NCBI GenBank assembly: GCA_934096125.1
Contig: CAKOLB010000003.1
Span: 1 to 64,000 of the forward strand
DNA length: 64,000 bases
Source: an uncultured Bacilli bacterium
Lineage (GTDB): Bacteria; Bacillota_I; Bacilli_A; RF39; UBA660
Reading direction: 5' to 3'
Below, piece after piece: positions 34,493 through 42,226 of the stretch. Below the pieces are notes generated by a model. The model had not been told where the DNA came from. It ran no database searches and saw nothing but the letters and a program-made list of their open reading frames with translations. Position numbers and translations under genes: made by a program. The stretch's first letter is position 1. Each line of letters starts with the position of its first letter.

Positions 34493-34747
34493 TTATTTAT
34501 CACTCATCCGTCTATCAAGCAAACTATAAAGCATATCTTTAATCAAATAATAATCATAATTATTTTGCTCCCTCTCAACCACTGTCACTGTCCAATCATT
34601 ACGCACTACTAAATAATTAATATCATCATTTTTTAAATATTTCAAAAGATTTTTATGAAGACCAATACTTCTCCTTTTTTCTTCTAATTCAAATACAATC
34701 ACAAATTTTGGAAAGAGCTTTCTAAAAAATATATATCTATTTATCAT
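34493..34747 (-). CDS. Small DGR-operon protein, unknown, 84 aa
   Basis: It overlaps the end of the reverse transcriptase gene by 11 bases and has GGAGAG before its ATG, so it is probably co-translated. The protein is short and mixed alpha/beta in appearance, with KFVIVFELEEKRR and INYLVVRNDWTVTVVERE, and no known motif. Basic patches suggest a possible nucleic-acid contact, but that is speculation. It is the last gene before the operon terminator. Confidence 0.6.
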   Translation of the reverse strand: MINRYIFFRKLFPKFVIVFELEEKRRSIGLHKNLLKYLKNDDINYLVVRNDWTVTVVEREQNNYDYYLIKDMLYSLLDRRMSDK

Positions 34748-35834
34748 AAAAATATCTCTCCACTACCCTTAGCACTCTTCTATTATCAGCATACTTATAA
34801 GTATTTGAATATGTCATAACACTACTAAAAGCACTTTCTAAACTTATCTTTCCTTTATTATATAGGCACTTAACAATCTTCACTCTTTTCTTTATCTTCT
34901 CAACATTACTTCTTTTTATCTTTATAATATTTTTCTTCCCCTTAATTTTAAAAGTATACCCTAAAAAACTAAAACCATCTTTAATATTAACAATATTAGT
35001 TTTCTTTGGATTAACATTTAATTTATATTCATCCTTTAATTTTTTCACAATAACATCTAGTGCCTTTTCTAGCTTTTCTTTATTTTCATCCATTAAAATA
35101 AAATCATCCATATATCTAACATAATATTTTATATGTAAATTATGCACAATATAGTGGTCTATTTTATAAAGGTAAAAGATAGATAAAAACTGACTAGTCA
35201 TATTGCCAATGGGAAGACCTTTCCCTACTTCATAAAGTGGTATATCTGCTGCAAATTTATCTTTAATCCATTTTATTTTACTAAGAACCTTTGGATTATT
35301 CGTACTATCTATAACATCACACATCATTTTATATTCAAAAAACTCTAGCTTATCTTCGAGCAAACCTTTTAGGACAGCATGGTCAATACTATAAAAATAC
35401 TTACTGATATCAATTTTTAATACATAAAAAGTCTTATGCTTTCTCTTTAATATATTAATATATTTTATAACAAGCTTCACTCCATAATCTGTCCCCATAT
35501 TTTTTCTCGTTGCAATATTGCGAGCATCAAGATACTTCGTTAAGTTTTTCTCAAGAATATATCTAGCTAGAAAATGATTGATAATCTTACCTTGCACACT
35601 AAGACTCATAACCAGCCTTTCCTTCGGCTCATGAATTAAAAAGACATTATAATGCATCACTCCAATATCATGATTCTTAAGCATTTTTGTGATATTCATA
35701 ATATTTTGCATCTTATTTACTTCAAAGTTATACACTCTTTTTTTATTTTTAACATTCTTACTTATTTCTTTTTCATACACACTCAAAACATTTGCCAAGG
35801 TGATATAATCATTGTTCATTCTTATACCACCCAT
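34737..35834 (-). CDS. DGR reverse transcriptase
   Basis: A 365-residue RT with palm motifs in order: YVLKIDISKYFYSIDH (catalytic Asp), GLPIGNMTSQFLS, YYVRYMDDFIL (catalytic DD), NPKKTNI and FLGYTFK. The IGNxxSQ form of motif 4 is the hallmark of diversity-generating retroelement RTs, versus QGxxxSP in group II introns. It makes adenine-mutagenised cDNA from the TR RNA. There is no maturase or endonuclease domain. ATG 35819 (MNNDYI), preceded by GGGTGG, is the likelier start. It overlaps avd. Confidence 0.95.
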   Translation of the reverse strand: MGGIRMNNDYITLANVLSVYEKEISKNVKNKKRVYNFEVNKMQNIMNITKMLKNHDIGVMHYNVFLIHEPKERLVMSLSVQGKIINHFLARYILEKNLTKYLDARNIATRKNMGTDYGVKLVIKYINILKRKHKTFYVLKIDISKYFYSIDHAVLKGLLEDKLEFFEYKMMCDVIDSTNNPKVLSKIKWIKDKFAADIPLYEVGKGLPIGNMTSQFLSIFYLYKIDHYIVHNLHIKYYVRYMDDFILMDENKEKLEKALDVIVKKLKDEYKLNVNPKKTNIVNIKDGFSFLGYTFKIKGKKNIIKIKRSNVEKIKKRVKIVKCLYNKGKISLESAFSSVMTYSNTYKYADNRRVLRVVERYFYDK

Positions 35835-36171
35835 AAATCATTTTATTAATAGTTAAAAGCTCATTTGATTTATTCATCAGTTGCTTTTCACTTAAATACT
35901 TAAGTTTGTAAGCTCTTTCTAAATAAAAATCAACTTTATTTATTTTACTCATCGCTTTTACTTGATAATTACTTTTCTTATCTTTATCTTTTTCATAATT
36001 AGCCATAAAAACAAGCTCTAATATTTCTAAGCTATCACAATATACCATATTTCTTGTAAAGATATCATTCTTAGGAAAGGTAAGTAAAAGCTTCTCTAAA
36101 CCTAAAATAAAGTTCTTAATATCTCGAACAATTAAGAACTTTTCATTTCTACAGTACGCTGGCATCTTCAA
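35809..36171 (-). CDS. avd: DGR accessory protein Avd
   Basis: A 120-residue, all-helical protein with the four-helix-bundle pattern of Avd: KNFILGLEKLLLTFPKNDIF, a middle basic helix with KVDFYLERAYKL and a last helix LLTINKMIYGWYK. Avd forms a positively charged pentamer in the Bordetella phage system, binds RT and TR RNA and is needed for mutagenic cDNA synthesis. It lies directly before the RT gene, overlapping it, as usual. The start is TTG 36171 or ATG 36165. Its frame ends in TGA. Confidence 0.85.
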   Translation of the reverse strand: MKMPAYCRNEKFLIVRDIKNFILGLEKLLLTFPKNDIFTRNMVYCDSLEILELVFMANYEKDKDKKSNYQVKAMSKINKVDFYLERAYKLKYLSEKQLMNKSNELLTINKMIYGWYKNEQ

Positions 36172-36526
36172 GCCTTTCCACTATTTTTTCAAGTTCATCT
36201 AAACTCAAAGACTCAATGTTTTCTTTCAAACGTTCCACGCGTTTTTCCATATCAAAGTGTTTCAAACCATTTTTCAAAAGCATTGTATATACTCCACTTA
36301 CCCCTTTGTATTCATCTAGTAAGTTTTCTTTTTGAAACACTTTATAAGATATTTTTTCCATTTGTAATTTATTAATTACTTTATTATATGCTGACTCTGG
36401 AAAGCCCACACTATGTTTATACTCCGTATATTTATACCCTAAAAGAAAATGAATTATAATACCATCATCTCCGAAAGCATTATAGAATTTACCTGACTTA
36501 AACAGGCTTATATATTTTTTTGTCAT
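36149..36526 (-). CDS. MutS domain I-like DGR accessory protein (MSL)
   Basis: A 125-residue protein resembling the mismatch-recognition domain I of MutS: FKSGKFYNAFGDDGIIIHFL, LGYKY, VGFPESAYNKVINKLQMEKI and SYKVF fit the MutS_I order. The C-terminal third is a coiled coil ending SLDELEKIVERLED. MutS-like (MSL) proteins are known as a minor class of DGR accessory genes. Here it occurs together with Avd. It overlaps avd by 23 bases, and AAGGAG precedes its ATG. Confidence 0.75.
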   Translation of the reverse strand: MTKKYISLFKSGKFYNAFGDDGIIIHFLLGYKYTEYKHSVGFPESAYNKVINKLQMEKISYKVFQKENLLDEYKGVSGVYTMLLKNGLKHFDMEKRVERLKENIESLSLDELEKIVERLEDASVL

Positions 36527-36539
36527 ACTACTCCTTTTT

Positions 36540-36693
36540 ATTTAATACTTTTTAAATACACCACGAGAGGAAAGTCACGTATAACTTTCCGTATGTACTA
36601 TCTGTTTAGGATTTCTATCCAGGGATAATCTTTGTCCTTTATCTCATTCACTATAAAACCTTAATCTTATAATCCTAGAATATATAAAGGTCT
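36540..36693 (-). other. Structured spacer between TR and the accessory genes (probable part of the TR RNA)
   Basis: No ORF fits. On the minus strand, downstream of TR, come a GGATAGAAATCC mini-hairpin and a 7-bp stem GGAAAGT/ACTTTCC with loop TATACGTG. In the Bordetella phage DGR the RNA between TR and RT is needed for Avd-RT binding and cDNA priming. By position this is the equivalent. Confidence 0.55.
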
Positions 36694-36795
36694 ACGGCCG
36701 GACCACATTCGTATTCGACGCATTGTTGTTGTTCACATACCCAGATGCATTCACATTGAACACATTATACGCATTGCTCGAATTCCGGGAAATTT
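36694..36795 (-). repeat. DGR template repeat (TR)
   Basis: A 102-base sequence between the MSL gene and VP1. On the coding (minus) strand it contains 30 adenines and reads as AAT/AAC-rich codons, for example NNNNASNTN. It matches VR1 at every one of its 72 non-adenine positions, and 18 of the 30 adenines differ. Its 3' end GTGGTCCGGCCGT is shared with VR1 and then diverges, an IMH-like boundary. Confidence 0.95.
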
Positions 36796-36847
36796 GTCAC
36801 AAGATTACCCCAAAGTACGACTTTTATTAAGCGGATTTTTTTAAGTA

Positions 36848-37007
36848 ACCCGGCATACCCATTCTGCCCTCAAGTATGCCAGGTAACAGTATTTTTTTTG
36901 CCTTGCCGACACTTTTTAAGCGTCGGACTTTGTTCTAAATAATTTCCTTTCATCTTCTTTGTTACTAACTTTTTTTCGCGCTCTCGCCTCGAACCGCAAG
37001 GGCTCGA
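36848..37007 (-). other. Hairpin-rich spacer between VP1 and TR
   Basis: Three hairpins on the minus strand: TCGAGCC/GGTTCGA (37001-37007 with 36989-36995), 22 bases after the VP1 stop; CCGAC/GTCGG, extended by CTT/AAG (36906-36926); and an 11-bp stem ACCTGGCATAC/GTATGCCGGGT (36848-36884) just before TR. DGR targets often carry a hairpin downstream of VR that aids retrohoming, but here the first one is about 100 bases from the VR end. A TR-RNA 5' structure is another option. Confidence 0.5.
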
Positions 37008-37028
37008 AGTCTCGATTATTGTGCTAAT

Positions 37029-38552
37029 CTATCCTATTCTAATCGGTGAGCTGGCTGTGCCATCTCCCGATACATAGGTTACTGAAGACTCAAGATTGAA
37101 GGACGGCCGGACCACATACGTACTCGACGCATGGCTGTGGCTCACACACCCAGAGGCATACACATAGAACACACGATACGCATAGCCCGAATACCGGGAA
37201 AGAGTCCATTCATAACTACCACCATTATATAGCCAGTTTTCTTTAATTCCTTTTCGAATGTCTTCTCCACTAGAATTATAACCTGGCAATGACCAATATT
37301 TTGGACTAGCTGCAAAACCATAGTCACTTGCATACATGAGTCCTATTTTTGCACTATAAGTAGTACTTGCATTCGTCGTCATTTCTTTTGAGTACATATT
37401 TTTTATTCCTGCAGTCGTAACCATATCCCATCCAGCTCCACCTACTTGCCACACTGTTGTTGCTATTTTACTTGACCAGTTAGTTCCTATTTTATTTATG
37501 AAATTAGTATTTAAATTTGTTTTATTAAGTAAACTTGTACTCCAGTCATTTGAACCATAACTATCATTTATTGTTGTGTCTGCTCTGTAATTCCAGTAAT
37601 AACTCGTACTAGAACTATAATCTCCATCTGTTCCAAGTAAAGTGCTGCTTGCAACTGTTGCCTTAATTAATTTCACTTGTCCTCCCTTGACATAAATTAT
37701 ACGGTATAAATTATCTGTAGGACAAGGCGTCGCCGTTGAGCCAAAACACACATAATTGCTAGGATTTGGTCCCGAATAGCGATAAGAATTATCTCCCGCT
37801 CCAGCTGTAAGTGTGCTATCATGATGGTATAAACTTGCTGCTTGACCATACTTCGCATTTAAGGTAGTTAAACAGGTTGCTAAATTACTACCACTAGTGC
37901 ATCCACTACTAGCCAAGGTATATTCCGCGGTTTTACTTATTTGCAGTACACCAGTAAAGCTCTTACCAGCATTACTGGTTTGATCGCTATTAAGATTAAC
38001 AAGTGTTACTTGCACCTTCCATGTATCTGTTTTATTTGGAGATGCTGATATTTCATAAGAATCAGCTATTTTTATTGAGCCAGTATAAGTTGTGATATCA
38101 AAACCACTTACTCCACCAGAAGTTACATAATTCATCCCATCAAGCTCTGTTACAACCGTCCCTGTTGGGTCTGTAATGGTTAGAAGTAACTCTGCAGAAT
38201 TATCAGATGTTGTGTATATGAATGGGTTATTTGTAATATTGAAATAAAGATAGTAATGTTCTGTTGCTTTATTTGTAGCATTGTTGGCTGTAAGCAAGGC
38301 TGTTGCAGTTGTACTTCCTGTAACATTACCTTTCCCACTTGCGAAAGACGATTGGTCCGCTGTTAATGCAATTGATGAACCCACACTAAAAGATAAGTTA
38401 TCAGTTGTTGATGATTGTACTCTTACGCTACCATTTGACGTAGCACCTCCCTGAGCAACAAAATATGCATACGTTGCTCCTCCTACTACAACAAAAAAGC
38501 CAAGTAACGTTATTAACATTAAAATTTTTTCTTTTCTATTACTTCTTTTCAT
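37029..38552 (-). CDS. Surface variable protein VP1, target of the DGR
   Basis: A 507-residue protein. Residues 1-35: basic start, hydrophobic segment and GGATYAYFVAQGG, like a SipW-dependent signal. About 36-215: Ser/Thr-rich beta stalk. About 235-507: display domain with NYVCFGS, NLYRIIYVKGGQVKLIKAT, WQVGGAGWDM, NWLYNGGSYEW and VVRPSFNL, resembling DUF6273/C-type-lectin-like DGR targets. The variable stretch is residues about 450-484. The protein is probably exported and attached to or released from the surface. Promoter TTAACT-18-TATAAT at 38597-38626. Divergent HTH gene at 38693. Confidence 0.9.
   Translation of the reverse strand: MKRSNRKEKILMLITLLGFFVVVGGATYAYFVAQGGATSNGSVRVQSSTTDNLSFSVGSSIALTADQSSFASGKGNVTGSTTATALLTANNATNKATEHYYLYFNITNNPFIYTTSDNSAELLLTITDPTGTVVTELDGMNYVTSGGVSGFDITTYTGSIKIADSYEISASPNKTDTWKVQVTLVNLNSDQTSNAGKSFTGVLQISKTAEYTLASSGCTSGSNLATCLTTLNAKYGQAASLYHHDSTLTAGAGDNSYRYSGPNPSNYVCFGSTATPCPTDNLYRIIYVKGGQVKLIKATVASSTLLGTDGDYSSSTSYYWNYRADTTINDSYGSNDWSTSLLNKTNLNTNFINKIGTNWSSKIATTVWQVGGAGWDMVTTAGIKNMYSKEMTTNASTTYSAKIGLMYASDYGFAASPKYWSLPGYNSSGEDIRKGIKENWLYNGGSYEWTLSRYSGYAYRVFYVYASGCVSHSHASSTYVVRPSFNLESSVTYVSGDGTASSPIRIG
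37103..37204 (-). repeat. Variable region VR1 of the DGR target
   Basis: Gap-free match to TR (36694-36795) with 18 substitutions, all at TR coding-strand adenines. Encoded residues include SRYSGYAYRVFYVYASG, where TR would give Asn-rich codons. The frame stays open. It ends about 75 bases before the VP1 stop. Confidence 0.95.
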
Positions 38553-38596
38553 AAATCTACACTCCTCTTAATATTACCAACTTATCTTACTTTTTC

Positions 38597-38684
38597 ATTA
38601 TACCAAAATTAGAAATAGCTAGTTAATCGTATAAAACAGCATAATAAGCTAAAGCCTTATTTAGATGAGAAAATACCCATGGGT
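38597..38684. promoter_or_regulatory. Divergent control region of VP1 and HTH gene, copy 2
   Basis: On the minus strand: TTAACT (38621-38626), an 18-base spacer, TATAAT (38597-38602). The perfect palindrome ACCCATGGGT (38675-38684) ends nine bases before the HTH ATG. The region is a close duplicate of 160-294. Confidence 0.6.
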
Positions 38685-38692
38685 GGAAAAAA

Positions 38693-39127
38693 ATGAAAAT
38701 AATAAGGCTTAAAGATTTAAGGACATTTTATGACTTAAGTCAGGAAGATATTGCCAAAATTCTTGGTGTTAAAAGAGGAACTTATGCATCATGGGAGTGT
38801 GGCAGTGATACAATACCCATCAAACAATTATATAAACTCGCTAACTACTATGAAAAGTCAATTGACTACCTTTTAGGTCTTCAAAACAAAGATATTCCAA
38901 TTAAAGGAAATACTAGTTCAATTGACAAAGTTTTAGTAGGTAGTAACATTAAAAAAATTCGAGCAGCAACGGGGGTTGGACAACTCAAATTTGCAAGTAA
39001 TATCAACATTAATCAGTCAACATTATGGGCTTACGAAAAAGGAAAAACACTTGCAACAACAAGTACTTTAATTACAATATCCAAGACATATAAAATATCT
39101 ATTGATAAAATAGTCGGAAGAAAATAA
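38693..39127 (+). CDS. Double-HTH XRE-family regulator divergent from VP1
   Basis: A 144-residue protein with two XRE domains: residues about 5-62 (LSQEDIAKILGVKRGTYASW) and about 80-140 (GQLKFASNININQSTLWAYE). The first 59 residues equal the HTH gene at 295, including DNA. The divergent position and the palindrome in front make it a likely regulator of VP1 and of itself. Convergent with nth; only 2 bases separate the stops. Confidence 0.85.
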   Translation: MKIIRLKDLRTFYDLSQEDIAKILGVKRGTYASWECGSDTIPIKQLYKLANYYEKSIDYLLGLQNKDIPIKGNTSSIDKVLVGSNIKKIRAATGVGQLKFASNININQSTLWAYEKGKTLATTSTLITISKTYKISIDKIVGRK

Positions 39128-39129
39128 TT

Positions 39130-39735
39130 TTATTTTTTATAAGAACAATTAAATGGGCACAAGTCACATAAAGGCTTTTTACTTTGGCAAGTATATCTAC
39201 CAAATAAAACAAGCTGAAGATGTAAATGATGCCATTTTTCTTTTGGAAAAAAATTCATTAAATCTTTCTCTATTTGTAATACATCACTACTTTCAGTAAG
39301 ACCTAGCCTTTTTGAAACTCTTGCCACATGTGTATCAACTGCAATTGATGGCTCGCCATAAAGCTCTGATAAAACAACATTGCAAGTTTTTCTCCCCACG
39401 CCAGGTAAGCTTTCCAAAACGATGCGGTCATTTGGTACTTTTCCTCCAGTATAAACAGTTAAATACTTTGCAATCTCTATGATATACGATGCTTTTCTTT
39501 CATAAGTTCCAACAGGATATATGATTTTTATTATATCATCTTTATTTGCCTTAGCTAAAGCTTCTAAACTATATTTTGTAAAAAGAACTTCAGTCACACT
39601 ATTAACAACTTTATCTTTAGCTTGTGCCGATAACACAGTTGCAATCAAAAGCTCATAGTCTTTTGTATACTTAAGTTCACACACTGGATTTGGATACATC
39701 ATATCTAACTGTTTTATTATCTCTTCACTTTTCAT
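39130..39735 (-). CDS. nth: Endonuclease III
   Basis: A HhH-GPD glycosylase of 201 residues that removes oxidised pyrimidines. The hairpin LESLPGVGRKTCNVVLSE with catalytic Lys, VDTHVARVSKRLGL with catalytic Asp, and the 4Fe-4S cluster cysteines CQSKKPLCDLCPFNC near the C-terminus are complete. The start ATG overlaps the end of dnaD, the usual Bacillota order dnaD-nth. Confidence 0.97.
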   Translation of the reverse strand: MKSEEIIKQLDMMYPNPVCELKYTKDYELLIATVLSAQAKDKVVNSVTEVLFTKYSLEALAKANKDDIIKIIYPVGTYERKASYIIEIAKYLTVYTGGKVPNDRIVLESLPGVGRKTCNVVLSELYGEPSIAVDTHVARVSKRLGLTESSDVLQIEKDLMNFFPKEKWHHLHLQLVLFGRYTCQSKKPLCDLCPFNCSYKK

Positions 39736-40357
39736 TTAACCAATCAAAATTTAAAATGCTACTTTCAAAAACTGGAGTACTCTTTTCCAGATTATAAGTT
39801 TTATTTATATCCTCCGGCATTTTAATTCCTTTCCTATTCCATTCATACAATACTTTATCAATATAACGTAAATTAGGCACCCCATTATATACAGCCTCTT
39901 TCAAAGCTGCAAGTATTAATTCTTCTTTAAAACCTTTATCAATCCATGCATTAATTATTTCATAATCCATTGGGCTAAGCGTCCTGCCAAAATCCCGCTC
40001 AAAAGTACTGAAAATATCTAATTTTACATTCTCTTTTTCATCTTTTGTATATTCCATTTTCATCTCACTATAATATTTATCTAGTGATACTTTTTCAATA
40101 ATCTTCCCATATCCATCTTTTTCGGCTTTTACCTTAATTATTTTTTTATTAATCAAACTAGCATAAGCTTCTAAAATATCTTCTTCTTTCATATTAAGAA
40201 CGTTCGATGCAACATTTATATCAAAAACTAAATCATAAGAATTGTCAAAAAAAAGGAGTAGTAAAAATTCTTTTAAAGATAAATTAAGCTTTAAAGCTTC
40301 TCTAATAAAAATTGTTTCTGTCACTAACTTTTTATTATCTTTATGCATTCCACTCAC
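39725..40357 (-). CDS. dnaD: DnaD-like replication initiation protein
   Basis: A 210-residue protein with an N-terminal winged helix (about 20-85, LSLKEFLLLLFF) and a DnaD C-terminal domain (about 120-190) containing FGRTLSPMDYEIINAW, the next helix EELILAALKEAVYNG and RYIDKVLYEWNRKGI. DnaD helps load the helicase at oriC and PriA sites. GTG 40357 or ATG 40348 is the start. Stop TGA overlaps the nth start. Confidence 0.88.
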   Translation of the reverse strand: MSGMHKDNKKLVTETIFIREALKLNLSLKEFLLLLFFDNSYDLVFDINVASNVLNMKEEDILEAYASLINKKIIKVKAEKDGYGKIIEKVSLDKYYSEMKMEYTKDEKENVKLDIFSTFERDFGRTLSPMDYEIINAWIDKGFKEELILAALKEAVYNGVPNLRYIDKVLYEWNRKGIKMPEDINKTYNLEKSTPVFESSILNFDWLNEK

Positions 40358-41415
40358 TTCCTTTTATTTAAATATTTTAATAAATCTTCCCTTTTATTAG
40401 GTACCTTTTTTTGAAGTATAACTTTTTCAAGTATTTTATAAGTCTCCCCAATTTCTCTAGGACTTTCTACAATCTTTTCAATATCTTTACAAGTGATATT
40501 GATATCCTTTCGCGTTTTTATCGGCAAATGATTGTACTTTCTGGAAACTTCCCGCGGATTTACCCCCAAAATCTTTCCCACTATTTGATTAATATATAAA
40601 CCATTTTTATAAAGAGAAAAATTATCAATCACACCTTTTTTTACTCCTGAGGCAATTTTTATTATATTGCTTTTTTCTTCATTTGTAAATGGCATATCAG
40701 CTTTTATTTGCGCCCACATTCCATGTAAATCATCAACATAAACTACATTTTCAAACTCGATACCTAAAGCATCACTTACTTTTGTTATTTTTAAATAATT
40801 AAGACCTTTTTGATAATTTTTAGAAAGTAGTATTTTATCCATTTCCATTTTAATTCTATTTTTAGATAAACTAGATACTAATTTATAATTATTTTTGATA
40901 AAGTTTAAAAGATCATCATCCAAATCAAAGTTTAAAACCGTACTAAATCTAATCGCTCTAAGTATTCGCAAAGGGTCTTCTTTTCCCTTAACTTGAGTGT
41001 TTCCAATCATTTTTATTTTATTATCATTTAAGTCATCTATTCCCCCGAGTAAATCTATAACCTTCCCATTTTTATCCATACATAGGGCATTGACTGTAAA
41101 ATCTCGCCTTAATAAATCTTTTTCTAAATTATCGATATAAACAAACTTTTCCGGCTTGCGATTTTGATAATTATATTCTTCCCGAAACGTTGTAATATCA
41201 ACATTATATTTTCCAAGCATAAAATTAACGCTTCCATAACTACATTTGCTAGCGTTAAACATTTTCTTTATATCAACCGGTAAAGCATTGGTACAAATAT
41301 CAACATCATAGGTTTTTCGTCCTAAAAGGTAATCACGAACATAACCACCTACCAAGTAGGCTTTATATCCATTACTTTCAATAACTTCTAGTATTTTTCT
41401 AATTTGTTTTTCCAT
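40354..41415 (-). CDS. cca: CCA tRNA nucleotidyltransferase / poly(A) polymerase family
   Basis: A class II nucleotidyltransferase of 353 residues: YLVGGYVRDYLLGRKTYDVD (about 17-36) with the DxD metal motif, then DLLRRDFTVNALCMD and DPLRILRAIRFS. It maintains tRNA 3' CCA ends, though this tRNA already encodes CCA. The frame ends in TGA, overlapping dnaD. A TACAAT -10 lies about 25 bases upstream, and a terminator-like structure at 41511-41530 suggests an additional control. Confidence 0.92.
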   Translation of the reverse strand: MEKQIRKILEVIESNGYKAYLVGGYVRDYLLGRKTYDVDICTNALPVDIKKMFNASKCSYGSVNFMLGKYNVDITTFREEYNYQNRKPEKFVYIDNLEKDLLRRDFTVNALCMDKNGKVIDLLGGIDDLNDNKIKMIGNTQVKGKEDPLRILRAIRFSTVLNFDLDDDLLNFIKNNYKLVSSLSKNRIKMEMDKILLSKNYQKGLNYLKITKVSDALGIEFENVVYVDDLHGMWAQIKADMPFTNEEKSNIIKIASGVKKGVIDNFSLYKNGLYINQIVGKILGVNPREVSRKYNHLPIKTRKDINITCKDIEKIVESPREIGETYKILEKVILQKKVPNKREDLLKYLNKRK

Positions 41416-41510
41416 AATATCCTATATACTTTCACATCAATTGTATCAAATAATTACCAAAAAGTCTTTAGCTTTTTAACAAATTGATTTTTTCGTATTA
41501 CATAATAAAA

Positions 41511-41630
41511 GTTAGACAACAAGGCCTAACTACTTTTTTAAGTTCCTGTTGTGGTCGGAATCACCGCTTTTTTTCACTATTATGAAGTATCAGTATTATT
41601 ATATGCAAATTGCACAACATAATTCCTTAT
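41511..41630 (-). ncRNA. Putative leader/attenuator RNA upstream of cca
   Basis: TATTAT (41637-41642) with a weak TAGACA 18 bases before it could start an RNA at about 41630. It contains TGTTGTG (41613-41619) complementary to CACAACA (41547-41553) and ends in the stem GTTAG/CTAAC (41511-41530) plus TTTTATT. The same CACAACAGG can instead pair with CCTTGTTGT in the terminator loop, so two exclusive folds are possible. No known riboswitch class was recognised. Confidence 0.4.
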
Positions 41631-41715
41631 GCATCAATAATATATCATACTAAAAACAATTGTCTATATTTTCTGATAAAAAGCAGTAAAATAGAATAAA
41701 TTTTATACTTTAAAT

Positions 41716-42073
41716 GTTGTAAGCTATGACGAAGAAGGTATTGAAAATGAAACTGGAGAAGTTACCACCAAAAACTTTTCTTATGTAGCTTCGTAGGGGC
41801 CGTTGGAAAATTGAAAATTATGGATTTAAAGAGCAAAAATCTGATGTATTAAATATTACAAATATGTATACAAAAAATTGCAATGGCACAAAAAATATTT
41901 ATTTAATAATTCAATTTGCACATACCATTTTAAATTTATTAAATTATGGAAACGTTTTAATTATTGGTTTGAATACAACAAAAAAAGAAGTAAGTGACTT
42001 AATTAGACAAGCGCTTACTTCAACATCACTAAATCATAATTTAGATTGTTCAATCCAATTAAGATTACCTTAA
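41716..42073 (+). pseudogene. Transposase C-terminal remnant
   Basis: A frame ending KNFSYVAS at a TAG near 41795 is followed, in another frame, by GRWKIENYGFKEQKSDV and YLIIQFAHTILNLLNYG up to a TAA at 42073. RWKIEN with the following Gln/Lys pattern is the DDE-domain glutamate block of transposases. Frameshift and missing N-terminus show that it is dead. Family assignment is not certain. Confidence 0.6.
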
Positions 42074-42226
42074 TTATACACCTTAGCCATAAATTTACCA
42101 TATAATTTTTGTAATTTTTACAAAAATGTTTTTTTCACTTAATTTTATTATAATCTATGTATTTTGTTCTATTTTACTGAGTACATTTACAAAACTTTTA
42201 ATTTTTTGGAATTTTGTAAACGCAAA

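Noticed and set aside
34737..35834. Group II intron or retron reverse transcriptase
   Set aside because: Motif 4 is IGNMTSQ rather than QGxxxSP, there is no maturase domain or intron structure, and a TR/VR pair with adenine bias is present.
37142..37333. Small ORF within VP1 on the same strand
   Set aside because: Out-of-frame shadow inside the VP1 display domain.
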